Shown here: positions 37,715 to 48,899 of the stretch, piece after piece | Layout of the letters: each line of letters starts with the position of its first letter | How positions within the stretch are numbered: position 1 is the first letter of the stretch | NCBI RefSeq assembly: GCF_003144095.1 | Contig: NZ_NSKH01000018.1 | Location: forward strand, 1,774,183 to 1,838,182 | Length of the DNA stretch: 64,000 bases | Direction of reading: 5' to 3' | DNA from: Streptomyces sp. ICBB 8177 | Lineage (GTDB): Bacteria; Actinomycetota; Actinomycetes; Streptomycetales; Streptomycetaceae | Notes under the pieces: model-generated | The model's input: only the letters and a program-made list of their open reading frames with translations | The model's database searches: none | What the model was told of the DNA's origin: nothing | Made by a program: the position numbers and the translations under genes

Positions 37715-38488
37715 TCAGCGGGGGCCGAAGCGGCGGCCGAGTCCGGTCGTGAGGCGGCCGAACGCCCCGGCCGGTGCCAGCCGGCCCAGTGTCACCGCGG
37801 TCTTGTAGCGGACGTCCGGCACGCTGACCGTGCGGCCGCGCGCGAGATCACGCAGCGCCGCGGCGACCACCTTGTCGGCGTCCAGCCACGCCCAGGACGG
37901 CAGACCGCTGGTGTCCATCCCCGCCCGCCGGTGGAACTCCGTGTGCACGAACCCCGGGCACAGCGCCATCAACCGCACGCCGCTGCCCGCCAGTTCGCGC
38001 GCCGCGCCCTCGGTGAACCGCACCACCCACGCCTTGCTCGCCGCGTAGGTCCCGCGCGGGAAGAACGCCGCCACCGACGCCACGTTGACCACGAACCCCC
38101 GCCCGCGCTCCCGCATCGCCCCGGCCGCCGCGTACGTCAGCCGCAGCACCGCCTCGCAGTGCACCGTGAGCATGGTGACCTCGTCCTCCACCGGCGCCTG
38201 GAGGAACGGTGCCCGGTTGCCGAACCCGGCGTTGTTGACCAGCACGTCGACCGGCCGCTGCGGGTCCTTCAACCGCGCCTCGACCCGCGCGATCCCGTCC
38301 GGCGTCGACAGGTCCGCAGCCAGCACCTCGACTGCCACCCGGTACCGCTCGCGCACCTCGGTGGCGGCCTCCTCCAGCCGCCCGCCGTCCCGCGCCACCA
38401 GCACCAGGTCGTGCCCGTCGCCCGCCAGCCGCCGCACGAAGGCGGCCCCGAGCCCCGCCGTCGCACCCGTGATCAGTGAGGTCGTCAT
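37715..38488 (-). CDS. Short-chain dehydrogenase/reductase
   Basis: A 257-residue classical SDR. The cofactor loop TGATAGLGAAF at the N-terminus, DVLVNNAGFG, the serine in VVNVASVAAFFP, and the YAASK catalytic pair are all present. RD after the second strand (VARDGGRL) suggests NADP(H) use. ATG 38488 is supported by the immediately following TTSLITGATAGLG. The substrate is unknown and neighbours give no pathway clue. Confidence 0.92.
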   Translation of the reverse strand: MTTSLITGATAGLGAAFVRRLAGDGHDLVLVARDGGRLEEAATEVRERYRVAVEVLAADLSTPDGIARVEARLKDPQRPVDVLVNNAGFGNRAPFLQAPVEDEVTMLTVHCEAVLRLTYAAAGAMRERGRGFVVNVASVAAFFPRGTYAASKAWVVRFTEGAARELAGSGVRLMALCPGFVHTEFHRRAGMDTSGLPSWAWLDADKVVAAALRDLARGRTVSVPDVRYKTAVTLGRLAPAGAFGRLTTGLGRRFGPR

Positions 38489-38717
38489 GCGGGAAGGCTA
38501 GTCCGCGCGGTCGGTGGCGTTGCTCCCGGTGGGCGTCTGGCCTGCCGGAGGGTGTTGCCGGTCTCGCGGAGGGGTGTCCTGCATGCCGGGGGGCGTCTGG
38601 CCTGGTGGGGGCGTCCGGCCTGGCGGGGGCGTTCCTGCCTGCCGGGTGGCGTCGCGTCCGGCCCGGCGGAGGGTATTTCTGCCGGGAGTCTGCCGGAGGG
38701 CGTTGGCGGTCTCGCGC
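38489..38717. repeat. Degenerate G-rich repeats between SDR and MOSC genes
   Basis: The gap is built from imperfect repeats of the type GGGCGTCTGGCCTGCCGG and GGAGGG-GTTG-CGGTCTCGCG; for example 38533-38575 resembles 38685-38715. No gene is seen. Confidence 0.5.
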
Positions 38718-39419
38718 TCACGCCATCGCGAGCCGCTGCCGGATCACCTTCGCGTGGCGGGCGTTGAGCGCGTCCCCTGCGTCCAGCACCCTGGGCAGCA
38801 ACGCCGCCTCCGTCGTCATCGCCCGGAACTGCAAGGCGACGCTCACCCCGTGCTCCGGCCGCCGGACGACCTCGATCGCGTCGCCCACGCGGACCTCACC
38901 CGGCCGGATCACCCGCAGGTACGCGCCCGGCACCGCCGCCCGGGTGAAACGCCCGACCCATCCCTTCTCGCCGAGCCACACGGCGAACGTCCGGCACGGA
39001 ATGCGCGCCGACGTCACCTCCAGCAGGGCATCCCCGCCGACCCGCCACCGCTCGCCGATGAGCGCCCCGCTGACGTCCACACCCTCGGTGGTGAGGTTCT
39101 CACCGAACATGCCGTTGGCCAGCGTGCGGCCCAACTCCTTCTCCCAGTCGTCGAGATCCTCCCTCCCGTACGCGTAGACGGCCTGATCGTCGCCGCCGTG
39201 GAACCGCCCGTCACCGATGTCGTCGCCCGCCAGCCCGCTGCGCCCGACCGGGTCCGCGCTCCGCTCGCGGGGCGCGGCGACCGCCACGGGCCCGTCGACC
39301 GGCCGCTTGTCGATCCCGGTGAAGGCGGCGTCGGCGTAGTCCACGACCTGCGGGACCGCCAGGTTGACCGACACCAGCCGCGGCTGCCTGTGCCGCTCCG
39401 GCCGACCGGTGGATGTCAT
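38718..39419 (-). CDS. MOSC domain protein, copy 2 of a tandem pair
   Basis: A 233-residue MOSC protein of the YiiM type, a family related to the molybdenum-cofactor sulfurase C-terminal domain. It shares with its neighbour the blocks TGIDKRPVDGPVAV, YAYGREDLDDWEKELGRTLAN, GENLTTEGVDV and RPGEVRVGDAIEVVRRPEHG. The conserved Cys is in RIPCRTFAVW. Its C-terminal 35 residues are an extra helical part absent from the other copy. It starts three bases after the stop of the upstream copy, so the two are coupled. Substrate unknown. Confidence 0.88.
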   Translation of the reverse strand: MTSTGRPERHRQPRLVSVNLAVPQVVDYADAAFTGIDKRPVDGPVAVAAPRERSADPVGRSGLAGDDIGDGRFHGGDDQAVYAYGREDLDDWEKELGRTLANGMFGENLTTEGVDVSGALIGERWRVGGDALLEVTSARIPCRTFAVWLGEKGWVGRFTRAAVPGAYLRVIRPGEVRVGDAIEVVRRPEHGVSVALQFRAMTTEAALLPRVLDAGDALNARHAKVIRQRLAMA

Positions 39420-39422
39420 CGG

Positions 39423-39995
39423 CTACTCACCGCCCATCTCGCGACGGAAGGCGGCGGCGACGCTCTCGCCGCCGTGCTCCGGCCGCCGGACGACCTCGAT
39501 CGCGTCGCCCGCCCGGATCTCGCCCGGTTCGATCACCCGCAGGTACGCGCCCGGTCGTGCGGCCAGGGTGAACCGCTTCATCCACTTCGGCTCGCCCAGC
39601 CATCCCTGGAACGTCACGCAGGGGACGCGCGGTCCGGTCACCTCCAGCACGACACCGCCGACGCGCCACCGCTCGCCGATGAGCGCGGCGTTGACGTCCA
39701 GGCCCTCGGTGGTGAGGTTCTCGCCGAAGGTGCCGTTGGCCAGCGTGCGGCCCAGCTCCTTCTCCCAGTCGTCGAGATCCTCCCTCCCGTACGCGTAGAC
39801 GGCCTGGTCCGTCCCGCCGTGATGCTTGACGTCATAGGCCCGGTCGCCGGCCAGCCCCACTTCGCCGGTGCCCTTGGGCCCCGGGGCATGGACCGCCACG
39901 GGCCCGTCGACCGGCCGCTTGTCGATCCCGGTGAGAGCGAGTTTCTTCCACGGGTTCGAACGCGGCACCCCGACGTTCACCGAAAGCAGCTTCAT
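39423..39995 (-). CDS. MOSC domain protein, copy 1 of a tandem pair
   Basis: A 190-residue YiiM-type MOSC protein beginning MKLLSVNVGVPRSNPWKKLA. It has VGLAGDRAYDVKHHGGTDQAVYAY, GENLTTEGLDV and the conserved Cys in RVPCVTFQGW, whose thiol is thought to carry sulfur or bind the cofactor in the family. First gene of a two-gene operon with its paralogue. Parts of the two genes are nearly identical in DNA, indicating recent duplication or gene conversion. Confidence 0.9.
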   Translation of the reverse strand: MKLLSVNVGVPRSNPWKKLALTGIDKRPVDGPVAVHAPGPKGTGEVGLAGDRAYDVKHHGGTDQAVYAYGREDLDDWEKELGRTLANGTFGENLTTEGLDVNAALIGERWRVGGVVLEVTGPRVPCVTFQGWLGEPKWMKRFTLAARPGAYLRVIEPGEIRAGDAIEVVRRPEHGGESVAAAFRREMGGE

Positions 39996-40467
39996 ACCCC
40001 GACGGTACGGCCGGGACGGACGCGGCGTGGGGCCTTTTCCTCCGGGGCGACGTGGACGGCCCAGGGCGTGGGCAGCCGAGGGCGTCCGGGGTCCCGGGGC
40101 GGCGTGGCACGGCGTCCGGGCCAGGGAGGCCCAAGGCGTGGGCAGCCGAGGGCGTGGCTCGTTCGGGTGCCGTGCCGTGCCGTGGCGTGACGTGGCAGAG
40201 CTGCCGCAGCGTTGCGGGCCGGGCCGGGCGGGACGGGCGTCGCGTGGCCGGGGCGGGTCTGCCGGGGCGAGGCGGGCGTCGCGTGGCCGGGGCGGTTTGG
40301 CACGGCTCCGCGTGGTGAAGTGGGGTGGCGAACCACCTCACGCACGCGGGCGCCTTTCCCATGGCCGCGCGTCCGCGTCCGCGCGGGGCACCTCCCTGCC
40401 CGGCACCCTGCCGCGCCACCCCCCCGGGGAGGCAGCCGCAGCGCTCAGGCTCACAGGGCTGAGGCCC
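39996..40467. repeat. Gene-free G-rich region with direct repeats
   Basis: A 470-base region without a credible gene. It holds a 28-base direct repeat (40058-40085 and 40128-40155, one mismatch) and an exact 22-base repeat (40235-40256 and 40274-40295), with many further GGCGTGGC-type fragments. Long open frames here are a consequence of very high G+C. Confidence 0.7.
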
Positions 40468-41520
40468 TCAGGCCCGCAGGGCCGAAGCGATCACCTCCAG
40501 CAGGCGGTCCACGTCGGCGGCCGAGTTGTAAAGGTGGAACGCCGCGCGCAGATTGCCCGCCCGAGCGGCCAGCTGGATGCCCTCCCGGGAGAGCGCCGGT
40601 GCCAGATGCCCGAGCCCGGCTATCGCCACGATCGGGGAGCCGCCAGATATCGGCTCGTGGCCCAACTCGGCGAGACCGGACCGGAACCGGTCCGCCAGCG
40701 CCAGGTCGTGCGCGCCGATGGTCTCGACACCGATCTCCTCGACCAGCGCCAGCGACGGCGCGGCGCCGACATAGCTGAGATGGGCGGGGGACAGATCGAA
40801 CCGCCGCGCCGACGAGGCGAGTTCGGCGATCGGCCCGTAGCAGGACATCTCGGGGACCTCACCCGCCAACCAGCCCGCGAAGACCGGCGTCAGCTCAGCG
40901 GCGGCCGGCTCGCCGACGGCCAGGAAGCTCGCTCCGCGCGGGCACATCAGCCACTTGAACGCTCCGCACACCACGTAGTCGAACTCGCCTGCGTCCAGCG
41001 GGAGCCAGCCCAGCGACTGTGTGACGTCCACCAGGGTGCGCGTGCCGTGCGCCGCGGCGGCCGCCCGGATCGCCGCGAGGTCCGCCACCCGCCCGTCCGC
41101 CGACTGCACCGAACTCACGGCGACCAGCGCGGTGCCCGGCCGGATCTCCTCTGCCACCCGCTCCAGGGGAACAGCCCGCGGCTTGAGGTCCCTCCGGACG
41201 GCGAAGGGGTTCACGAGCGAGCTGAAGTCGCCCTCGGCGACGAGGACTTCGGCCCCTTCGGGCAGGCCGGAGGCGATCAGGCCGACGTGCACGCTGACCG
41301 CCGAACCGACCGCGACCCGCTCGGACGGCACCCCCGCTATCCGCGCGAACGCCTCGCGCGACGCGGTCACCGCGGGGTCGAAGGAGGACAGGTCCCCACG
41401 GGACCAGCCGTCCAGGGCCTCGCGCACCGCGGCGGCCGACCGGGCCGGGCCCAGGCCGTAGGACGCGGTGTTGAGATAGATCGTCTCGGCTGCGAACTCC
41501 GTGCTCCTCAAGCTGTCCAT
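40468..41520 (-). CDS. Class V aminotransferase (PLP-dependent)
   Basis: A 350-residue PLP enzyme of fold type I. TIYLNTASYGLGP at the N-terminus, LVDVTQSLGWLPLD with the PLP-contacting Asp, and DYVVCGAFKWLMCPRG with the Schiff-base Lys mark the class V family (isopenicillin-N-epimerase and cysteine-desulfurase relatives). I start it at ATG 41520, preceded by GCTGAGGAC, rather than the in-frame ATG 41556, which has no ribosome-binding site. It is divergent from a LysR-type regulator 82 bases away, which probably controls it. Substrate unknown. Confidence 0.88.
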   Translation of the reverse strand: MDSLRSTEFAAETIYLNTASYGLGPARSAAAVREALDGWSRGDLSSFDPAVTASREAFARIAGVPSERVAVGSAVSVHVGLIASGLPEGAEVLVAEGDFSSLVNPFAVRRDLKPRAVPLERVAEEIRPGTALVAVSSVQSADGRVADLAAIRAAAAAHGTRTLVDVTQSLGWLPLDAGEFDYVVCGAFKWLMCPRGASFLAVGEPAAAELTPVFAGWLAGEVPEMSCYGPIAELASSARRFDLSPAHLSYVGAAPSLALVEEIGVETIGAHDLALADRFRSGLAELGHEPISGGSPIVAIAGLGHLAPALSREGIQLAARAGNLRAAFHLYNSAADVDRLLEVIASALRA

Positions 41521-41561
41521 GTCCTCAGCTTGGACCCCCTCGAACTCAAAGTCCATTGAGA

Positions 41562-41593
41562 ATAAGTGGCATTCACCCCTAAGGATTGCTTAT
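41562..41593. promoter_or_regulatory. Candidate LysR operator in the divergent promoter region
   Basis: ATAAG (41562-41566) and CTTAT (41589-41593) form an inverted repeat in the short AT-rich gap between the aminotransferase and the LysR gene. LysR regulators usually bind such dyads upstream of a divergent target. TATGGT at 41591 lies seven bases before the regulator ATG and could be its -10. Confidence 0.45.
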
Positions 41594-41602
41594 GGTTGAG
41601 GA

Positions 41603-42535
41603 ATGATCGAAGCACGCCATCTCCGGGTACTACGTGCGGTGTCCAGGACCGGCTCCTTCTCCGCCGCGGCGCGTGAGCTGGGCTGTACCCAACCGGCCGT
41701 GAGCCAGCAGATGAAGGCGCTGGAGTCGTCCGCCGGCACCCCGCTGCTGATCAGGGCCGGCCGCGAGATGCGGCTCACCGAGGCAGGCGAGGCCCTCACC
41801 CGGCACGCCGCCGGGATCCTCGCCGGGCTCACGGCCGCGGAGGAGGAGGTCGCCGCGATCGCCGGACTGCGGGCCGGGCGGGTGCGGCTGATCTCGTTCC
41901 CCTCCGGGATCTCCACCATCGTCCCGCCCGCCGTCGCCGGGATGCGGGCCGAGAACCCGGGAACGCAGATCTCCCTCGAGGAGGCCGAACCGCCGCAGTC
42001 CGTCGAGATGCTCCGTTCGGGTGACTGCGAGATCGCCCTGGCCTTCCGCTATCCCGACATGCGGGATGCCGAGGACTGGGACGACCTGGTGGTGCGCCAC
42101 CTGCTCACGGACCGGCTGGTGGGCCTCGTCCCCTCGGGCCACCGCCTCGACACGACGTCCGGCGCGGTCGAACCAGGTGCCTCCGCAGGCGGGCGGCCCG
42201 TCGACATGGCCGAGTTGGCGGACGAGCAGTGGATCGCGGGCTGCCCGCGCTGCCGGGGGCACCTCGTCGACATCTGCGAGGCCGCCGGCTTCACTCCGCG
42301 CATCGACTTCGCCACAGACGACTACCCGGCCGTGGCGGGCCTTGTCGGCGCGGGCCTGGGCGTCGCGATGCTGCCAGAGCTGGCCCTTCGCGCGGTGCGG
42401 GCCAAGGGCGTCGCGGTCGTGGACGTCCGGCCGGCGGTGCGCCGGGAGGTCGTGGCGCTCACCCTGCCCGACCTCGCCAACGTGCCCGCGGTGAGCGCGA
42501 TGCTCGACCGATTGGCCTACGCGGCGATGCGCTGA
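41603..42535 (+). CDS. LysR-family transcriptional regulator
   Basis: A 310-residue regulator. The winged helix-turn-helix fills residues 1-60 (HLRVLRAVSRTGSFSAAARELGCTQPAVSQQMKALE), followed by a periplasmic-binding-like effector domain with RLISFPSGISTIVPPAVAGM and VAGLVGAGLGVAMLPELA. It most likely controls the divergent aminotransferase gene and itself. The effector is unknown. ATG 41603 has TTGAGGA immediately before it, possibly a leaderless start. Confidence 0.93.
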   Translation: MIEARHLRVLRAVSRTGSFSAAARELGCTQPAVSQQMKALESSAGTPLLIRAGREMRLTEAGEALTRHAAGILAGLTAAEEEVAAIAGLRAGRVRLISFPSGISTIVPPAVAGMRAENPGTQISLEEAEPPQSVEMLRSGDCEIALAFRYPDMRDAEDWDDLVVRHLLTDRLVGLVPSGHRLDTTSGAVEPGASAGGRPVDMAELADEQWIAGCPRCRGHLVDICEAAGFTPRIDFATDDYPAVAGLVGAGLGVAMLPELALRAVRAKGVAVVDVRPAVRREVVALTLPDLANVPAVSAMLDRLAYAAMR

Positions 42536-42958
42536 GGAGCGCTGCTGGGGGCTGGGGGAGTCCTTGAGGTGTGCTTGGCGTCTTGTGCGTGGCGCCTCGG
42601 GCTCCGGGGCGGGAGCGCGGCGCTCAGCCGCTGGGGAGGCGCGCGGGGGCCCGTTCGGCGGTGCTTCGGCGGTGAGGAGTGCTTCGACGTCTCGCGCTTT
42701 CGACCGCGCCTGGCGGGTTCGGCGGCTTCGAGCGTCCGCCGGGCTGAGGGTCCAGGCGTGGCGCCTGGCAGACCGCACGCCACCTCCAGCCCCTCCAACC
42801 TTCCCCGAGGACCCGGTCGTCCCCCCGGGACCCAGCCGCCCCCGGGACCCGGCGGCTCCGCGAAACCGAGGCGTCCCCGAGACCGCGTTACGCCATACGA
42901 GTGGTCCGGCCGCAGAGGGCCTGTCTTCCTCCCGTAGTTCAAAAGAAGAAACGATTCG
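42536..42958. other. Gene-free spacer between LysR gene and whiD
   Basis: About 420 bases, very G+C-rich until 42935, then an AT-rich patch near 42940-42962. Open frames on both strands have no family features, and I see no clear RNA gene or terminator. Confidence 0.4.
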
Positions 42959-43264
42959 TCAGTTGCTTGTGCTGCTGATCAGCCGGTTCCGCGAGCGGCC
43001 CATCATCTCCTCGCGCTCGTCCTCGGTGAGACCACCCCAGACGCCGTAGGGCTCTCTGACCGCCAGGGCGTGAGCGGCGCACGCCGCGCGGACCGGGCAG
43101 CGCATGCACACCTCCTTGGCGGCGGCCTCCCGTGAACTGCGTGCGGCGCCGCGTTCGCCCTCGGGGTGGAAGAACAGAGAGCTGTCGACGCCCCGGCAGG
43201 CGGCCACCAGTTGCCAGTCCCAGAGGTCGGCGTTGGGGCCAGGGAGACGGGAGAAATCTGCCAT
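42959..43264 (-). CDS. whiD: WhiB-like sporulation regulator WhiD
   Basis: A 101-residue WhiB-family protein. The four Fe-S-ligating cysteines are C23, C53, C56 and C62 (AACRGVDSSLFF, CMRCP, ACAAH), followed by the GVWGGLT turn and a basic tail. WhiD binds a 4Fe-4S cluster, contacts region 4 of the principal sigma factor and is required for spore maturation in Streptomyces. The assignment rests on the sequence MADFSRLPGPNADLWDWQL and on its place beside bldM, as in S. coelicolor. ATG 43264 follows GAGGGGATGAG. It is the counterpart of mycobacterial whiB3. Confidence 0.92.
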   Translation of the reverse strand: MADFSRLPGPNADLWDWQLVAACRGVDSSLFFHPEGERGAARSSREAAAKEVCMRCPVRAACAAHALAVREPYGVWGGLTEDEREEMMGRSRNRLISSTSN

Positions 43265-43349
43265 TGCTCATCCCCTCGAACGGTCTTCCTGAGGTCTGCC
43301 GCGGCACATCCTCCCGCGGCTGTGCACATTCAGTGTGTAACTGGATGTA

Positions 43350-43378
43350 AATATGACTCATTGCCAATCTAGCCTCAA
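43350..43378 (-). promoter_or_regulatory. Possible whiD promoter
   Basis: On the minus strand TTGAGG (43373-43378) and CATATT (43350-43355) are 17 bases apart, in an AT-rich stretch about 85 bases upstream of whiD. The -35 is imperfect, so this is a weak call. Confidence 0.35.
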
Positions 43379-43870
43379 CACCCCTACTCGGGGAAAAAAG
43401 CCTCCAAACAGTTCAAAATCCGACACTGTTGTGTCAGGCCCGCTCATCGGTCTGTCCGGAGTGCTCCGACGTCGCGCAGAACAGGTCGCTCCGACGCCCC
43501 GGGTACCCCGTCCGTTCTGCCTCTCACCTGGCCGCGCGGCGGGCACCGCGCCCAGTGGCCGTGCGGGCCCCGGGTCCGGGTCGCCCTCGGGGCGTGCGCG
43601 CCGTGCCCGCGTCGTTCCCGCGCCGAGCGATGCCCCGTACGGGTGGTGAATGTCCCGCGAGTGGGCGCGCCCGTCGGTGGCGGGTGTTCTCAGGGGAGGC
43701 GGCCGTGCGGTGTCGGTGGGGGGTCCGGAGGGCGTCCCGGCGGTGGCGGCGCGGGGTTCGCGTGCGCCCGTGCGCTCCGGCAGGAGAGGGGATTGCACCG
43801 CTTGGTGGAGCCGGATAGCTGATTCGTGTCCGTGTGATCACGTAGAGTGTCGGGGACGGCTGCCAAACTC

Positions 43871-43898
43871 CGTAACTCTTTCGAGTGAGCGTCGTTGA
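43871..43898 (+). promoter_or_regulatory. Sigma-BldN-dependent bldM promoter
   Basis: CGTAAC (43871-43876), 16 bases, CGTTGA (43893-43898). This is the established sigma-BldN consensus, derived from the bldMp1 promoter of S. coelicolor, in the expected place about 120 bases before the bldM ATG. Confidence 0.9.
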
Positions 43899-44021
43899 GA
43901 GTGCGGAGGTGGTTGAACGGCGAGGCAAACGGGCACCGGCCCGGCGCCGTCGGCCCCACCGGTGACGATTCGTACCAGCCTGGAGGCTCAACGTGAAGCG
44001 GATCAGCTGCGGAGGGCGGTC

Positions 44022-44633
44022 ATGACATCCGTCCTCGTCTGCGACGACTCCCCGCTTGCCCGAGAGGCGCTTCGCCGTGCGGTCGCGACCGTGCCCGGCG
44101 TCGAGCGCGTGACGACGGCGGCCAACGGCGAGGAAGTCCTCCGCCGCTGGGGCGCCGACCGGTCCGACCTCATCCTGATGGATGTCCGGATGCCCGGACT
44201 GGGGGGCGTCGAGACCGTACGGCGCCTGCTGTCCGCCGACCCGGGCGCGCGCATCATCATGCTGACCGTCGCGGAGGACCTGGACGGGGTCGCGCTCGCG
44301 GTTGCCGCCGGTGCCCGCGGCTACCTGCACAAGGACGCCTCCCGTGCCGAACTGCGGGCCACGGTCACCCAGGCACTCGCCGACCCGACGTGGCGGCTCG
44401 CGCCCCGGCGCCTGCGTTCCGCCGAGATGGGCGCCGCGCCCACGCTGACCGCGCGGGAGATCCAGGTGCTGGAGGGCATGAGCCACGGCCGTTCCAACGC
44501 GGAGATCGGCCGTGAGCTGTTCCTCTCCGAGGACACCGTCAAGACCCACGCGCGCCGGCTCTTCAAGAAGCTGGGGGCTTCCGACCGGGCGCACGCGGTG
44601 GCACTCGGCTTCCGCTGGGGCCTGGTGCGCTGA
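44022..44633 (+). CDS. bldM: Orphan response regulator BldM
   Basis: A 203-residue response regulator needed for aerial growth and sporulation in Streptomyces. The receiver domain (SVLVCDDSPLAREALRRAV) has its Asp at D54 in LILMDVRMPG and Lys near 105; in S. coelicolor this Asp is dispensable and no partner kinase is known. The C-terminal LuxR-type helix-turn-helix is LTAREIQVLEGMSHGRSNAE. ATG 44022 follows GCGGAGGGCGG. BldM acts as a homodimer or as a heterodimer with WhiI. Its promoter here matches sigma-BldN control. Confidence 0.95.
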   Translation: MTSVLVCDDSPLAREALRRAVATVPGVERVTTAANGEEVLRRWGADRSDLILMDVRMPGLGGVETVRRLLSADPGARIIMLTVAEDLDGVALAVAAGARGYLHKDASRAELRATVTQALADPTWRLAPRRLRSAEMGAAPTLTAREIQVLEGMSHGRSNAEIGRELFLSEDTVKTHARRLFKKLGASDRAHAVALGFRWGLVR

Positions 44634-45011
44634 GGAGCGCGTCATGCGCTGTTGTGGACGGGGGCGGTTCGCCGCCCCGCCCCGGCCGCACCTGCCCCGG
44701 GGCGCGCCCGCGCGCCGACGGTGTCGCGCGCCCCGGCGCGACACCCACCAGGGCCGACGCGAGCGGAACGGGCGGGTGGCGGCCGCGCGGAGCGGTTGCC
44801 GGACGCCGGTCGCGGGGGCGCCCGGCGGAGCGGAATCGCGGGTGAAGTTCCGGATGTCCGCCCGAGGACGCATGCTTGACGTATGGACTTCCTCGGGGAC
44901 CGACGAGAACTGCGGCGGGCAGTACCTCCGTACGGGGGTGTGGCGGTGGGGTCGGCCGCGGCGGTGGACGCCACCGCGGCGTCCGGACCGGAGGAGTCGC
45001 GGGGGGAAGAG
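44634..45011. other. Spacer between bldM and the sigma-factor gene
   Basis: About 380 bases before the preferred sigma start. The later part (from 44883) stays open in the sigma frame and could be an N-terminal extension. No distinct signal is recognised. Confidence 0.35.
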
Positions 45012-47613
<2,602 letters not shown>

Positions 47614-47777
47614 CCGCCCGGCGCGTACGGCGGCAGCGCTGCCCCGAGTGCGGCCGCGGGCGCCGCCGTACGCACCGGTGCCGCCCGAGTCGGCCAAGCC
47701 GTGGGCACGGCCGGGTGACGGCGTGGCCGGGCCTGGGATACTGGGCGTGCAGGCCACGAGGAAAGGCATAGCGAACA

Positions 47778-48899
47778 GTGACTGAGATCGAGATCGGGCG
47801 AGGCAAGCGGGGCCGCAGGGCGTACGCATTCGACGACATCGCCGTCGTCCCGAGCCGGCGCACCCGGGACCCCAAGGAGGTCTCGATCGCCTGGCAGATC
47901 GACGCCTACCGCTTCGAGCTGCCCTTCCTGGCCGCGCCGATGGACTCCGTGGTCTCCCCGGAGTCCGCGATCCGCATCGGCAACCTCGGCGGCCTCGGGG
48001 TACTCAACCTCGAAGGCCTGTGGACCCGCTACGACGACCCCGAGCCGCTGCTCGCCGAGATCGCCGAACTGGACGACCTGAGGGCGACCAAGCGCCTCCA
48101 GGAGATCTACGCCGCCCCCATCCGCGAGGAACTGATCGGCCAGCGCATCAAGGAGGTGCGCGACGCGGGCGTGGTCACCGCCGCCGCGCTCTCCCCGCAG
48201 CGCACCGCGCAGTTCTCCAAGGCCGTGGTGGACGCGGGCGTGGACCTGTTCGTGATCCGCGGGACGACCGTCTCCGCCGAGCACGTGTCGGGTTCGCACG
48301 AGCCGCTCAACCTCAAGCAGTTCATCTACGAGCTGGACGTGCCCGTCATCGTGGGCGGCTGCGCCACCTACACGGCGGCCCTCCACCTGATGCGCACCGG
48401 CGCGGCGGGCGTCCTGGTCGGCTTCGGCGGCGGCGCCGCGCACACCACGCGCAACGTGCTGGGCATCCAGGTGCCGATGGCGACCGCGGTGGCCGACGTG
48501 GCCGCCGCCCGCCGCGACTACATGGACGAGTCCGGCGGCCGCTACGTGCACGTCATCGCGGACGGTGGCTTCGGCGCCAGCGGCGACCTGCCCAAGGCGA
48601 TCGCCTGCGGCGCCGACGCGGTCATGATGGGCTCGCCGCTGGCCCGCGCCACCGACGCGCCCGGCCGCGGGTTCCACTGGGGCATGGAGGCGGTGCACGA
48701 GGAGCTGCCGCGCGGCAAGCGGATGAACCTCGGCGCCGCCGGCACCACCGAGGAGATCCTGCTCGGCCCGTCGCACGCCCCGGACGGCTCGATGAACTTC
48801 TTCGGCGCGCTGCGCCGCGCCATGGCCACGACCGGCTACTCGGACCTCAAGGAGTTCCAGCGCGTCGAGGTGACGGTCGCTCCGGTGGCCCACCGCTGA
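47778..48899 (+). CDS. guaB3: GuaB3-family IMP dehydrogenase-related protein
   Basis: A 373-residue IMPDH/GMPR-fold protein without CBS domains, starting EIEIGRGKRGRRAYAFDDIAVV. The loop that in IMPDH carries the catalytic Cys reads VGFGGGAAHTTRNVLG, so His222 stands in the Cys position. The phosphate-binding loop (HVIADGGFGASGDL) and the barrel are otherwise intact. The reaction of actinobacterial GuaB3 is not settled to my knowledge. GTG 47778 has GAAAGG upstream at 47761. Probably co-transcribed with guaB; a strong terminator follows. Confidence 0.9.
   Translation: MTEIEIGRGKRGRRAYAFDDIAVVPSRRTRDPKEVSIAWQIDAYRFELPFLAAPMDSVVSPESAIRIGNLGGLGVLNLEGLWTRYDDPEPLLAEIAELDDLRATKRLQEIYAAPIREELIGQRIKEVRDAGVVTAAALSPQRTAQFSKAVVDAGVDLFVIRGTTVSAEHVSGSHEPLNLKQFIYELDVPVIVGGCATYTAALHLMRTGAAGVLVGFGGGAAHTTRNVLGIQVPMATAVADVAAARRDYMDESGGRYVHVIADGGFGASGDLPKAIACGADAVMMGSPLARATDAPGRGFHWGMEAVHEELPRGKRMNLGAAGTTEEILLGPSHAPDGSMNFFGALRRAMATTGYSDLKEFQRVEVTVAPVAHR

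Larger units (their letters stand above)
43265..44021. other. Large regulatory region between whiD and bldM
   Basis: A 757-base gap between two divergent developmental genes. It holds an AT-rich block at 43345-43435, an eight-base palindrome GTGATCAC at 43834-43841 and the sigma-BldN promoter at 43871. The frames within 43430-43820 have no start or family support and are not called. Confidence 0.6.

Noticed and set aside
42569..42937. A 122-codon plus-strand frame in the spacer before whiD
   Set aside because: Arg/Gly/Pro-rich, no ribosome-binding site and no family resemblance; probably non-coding.
43429..43818. Open frames on both strands between whiD and bldM
   Set aside because: They have no ribosome-binding sites or motifs and lie in the regulatory region of two developmental genes.
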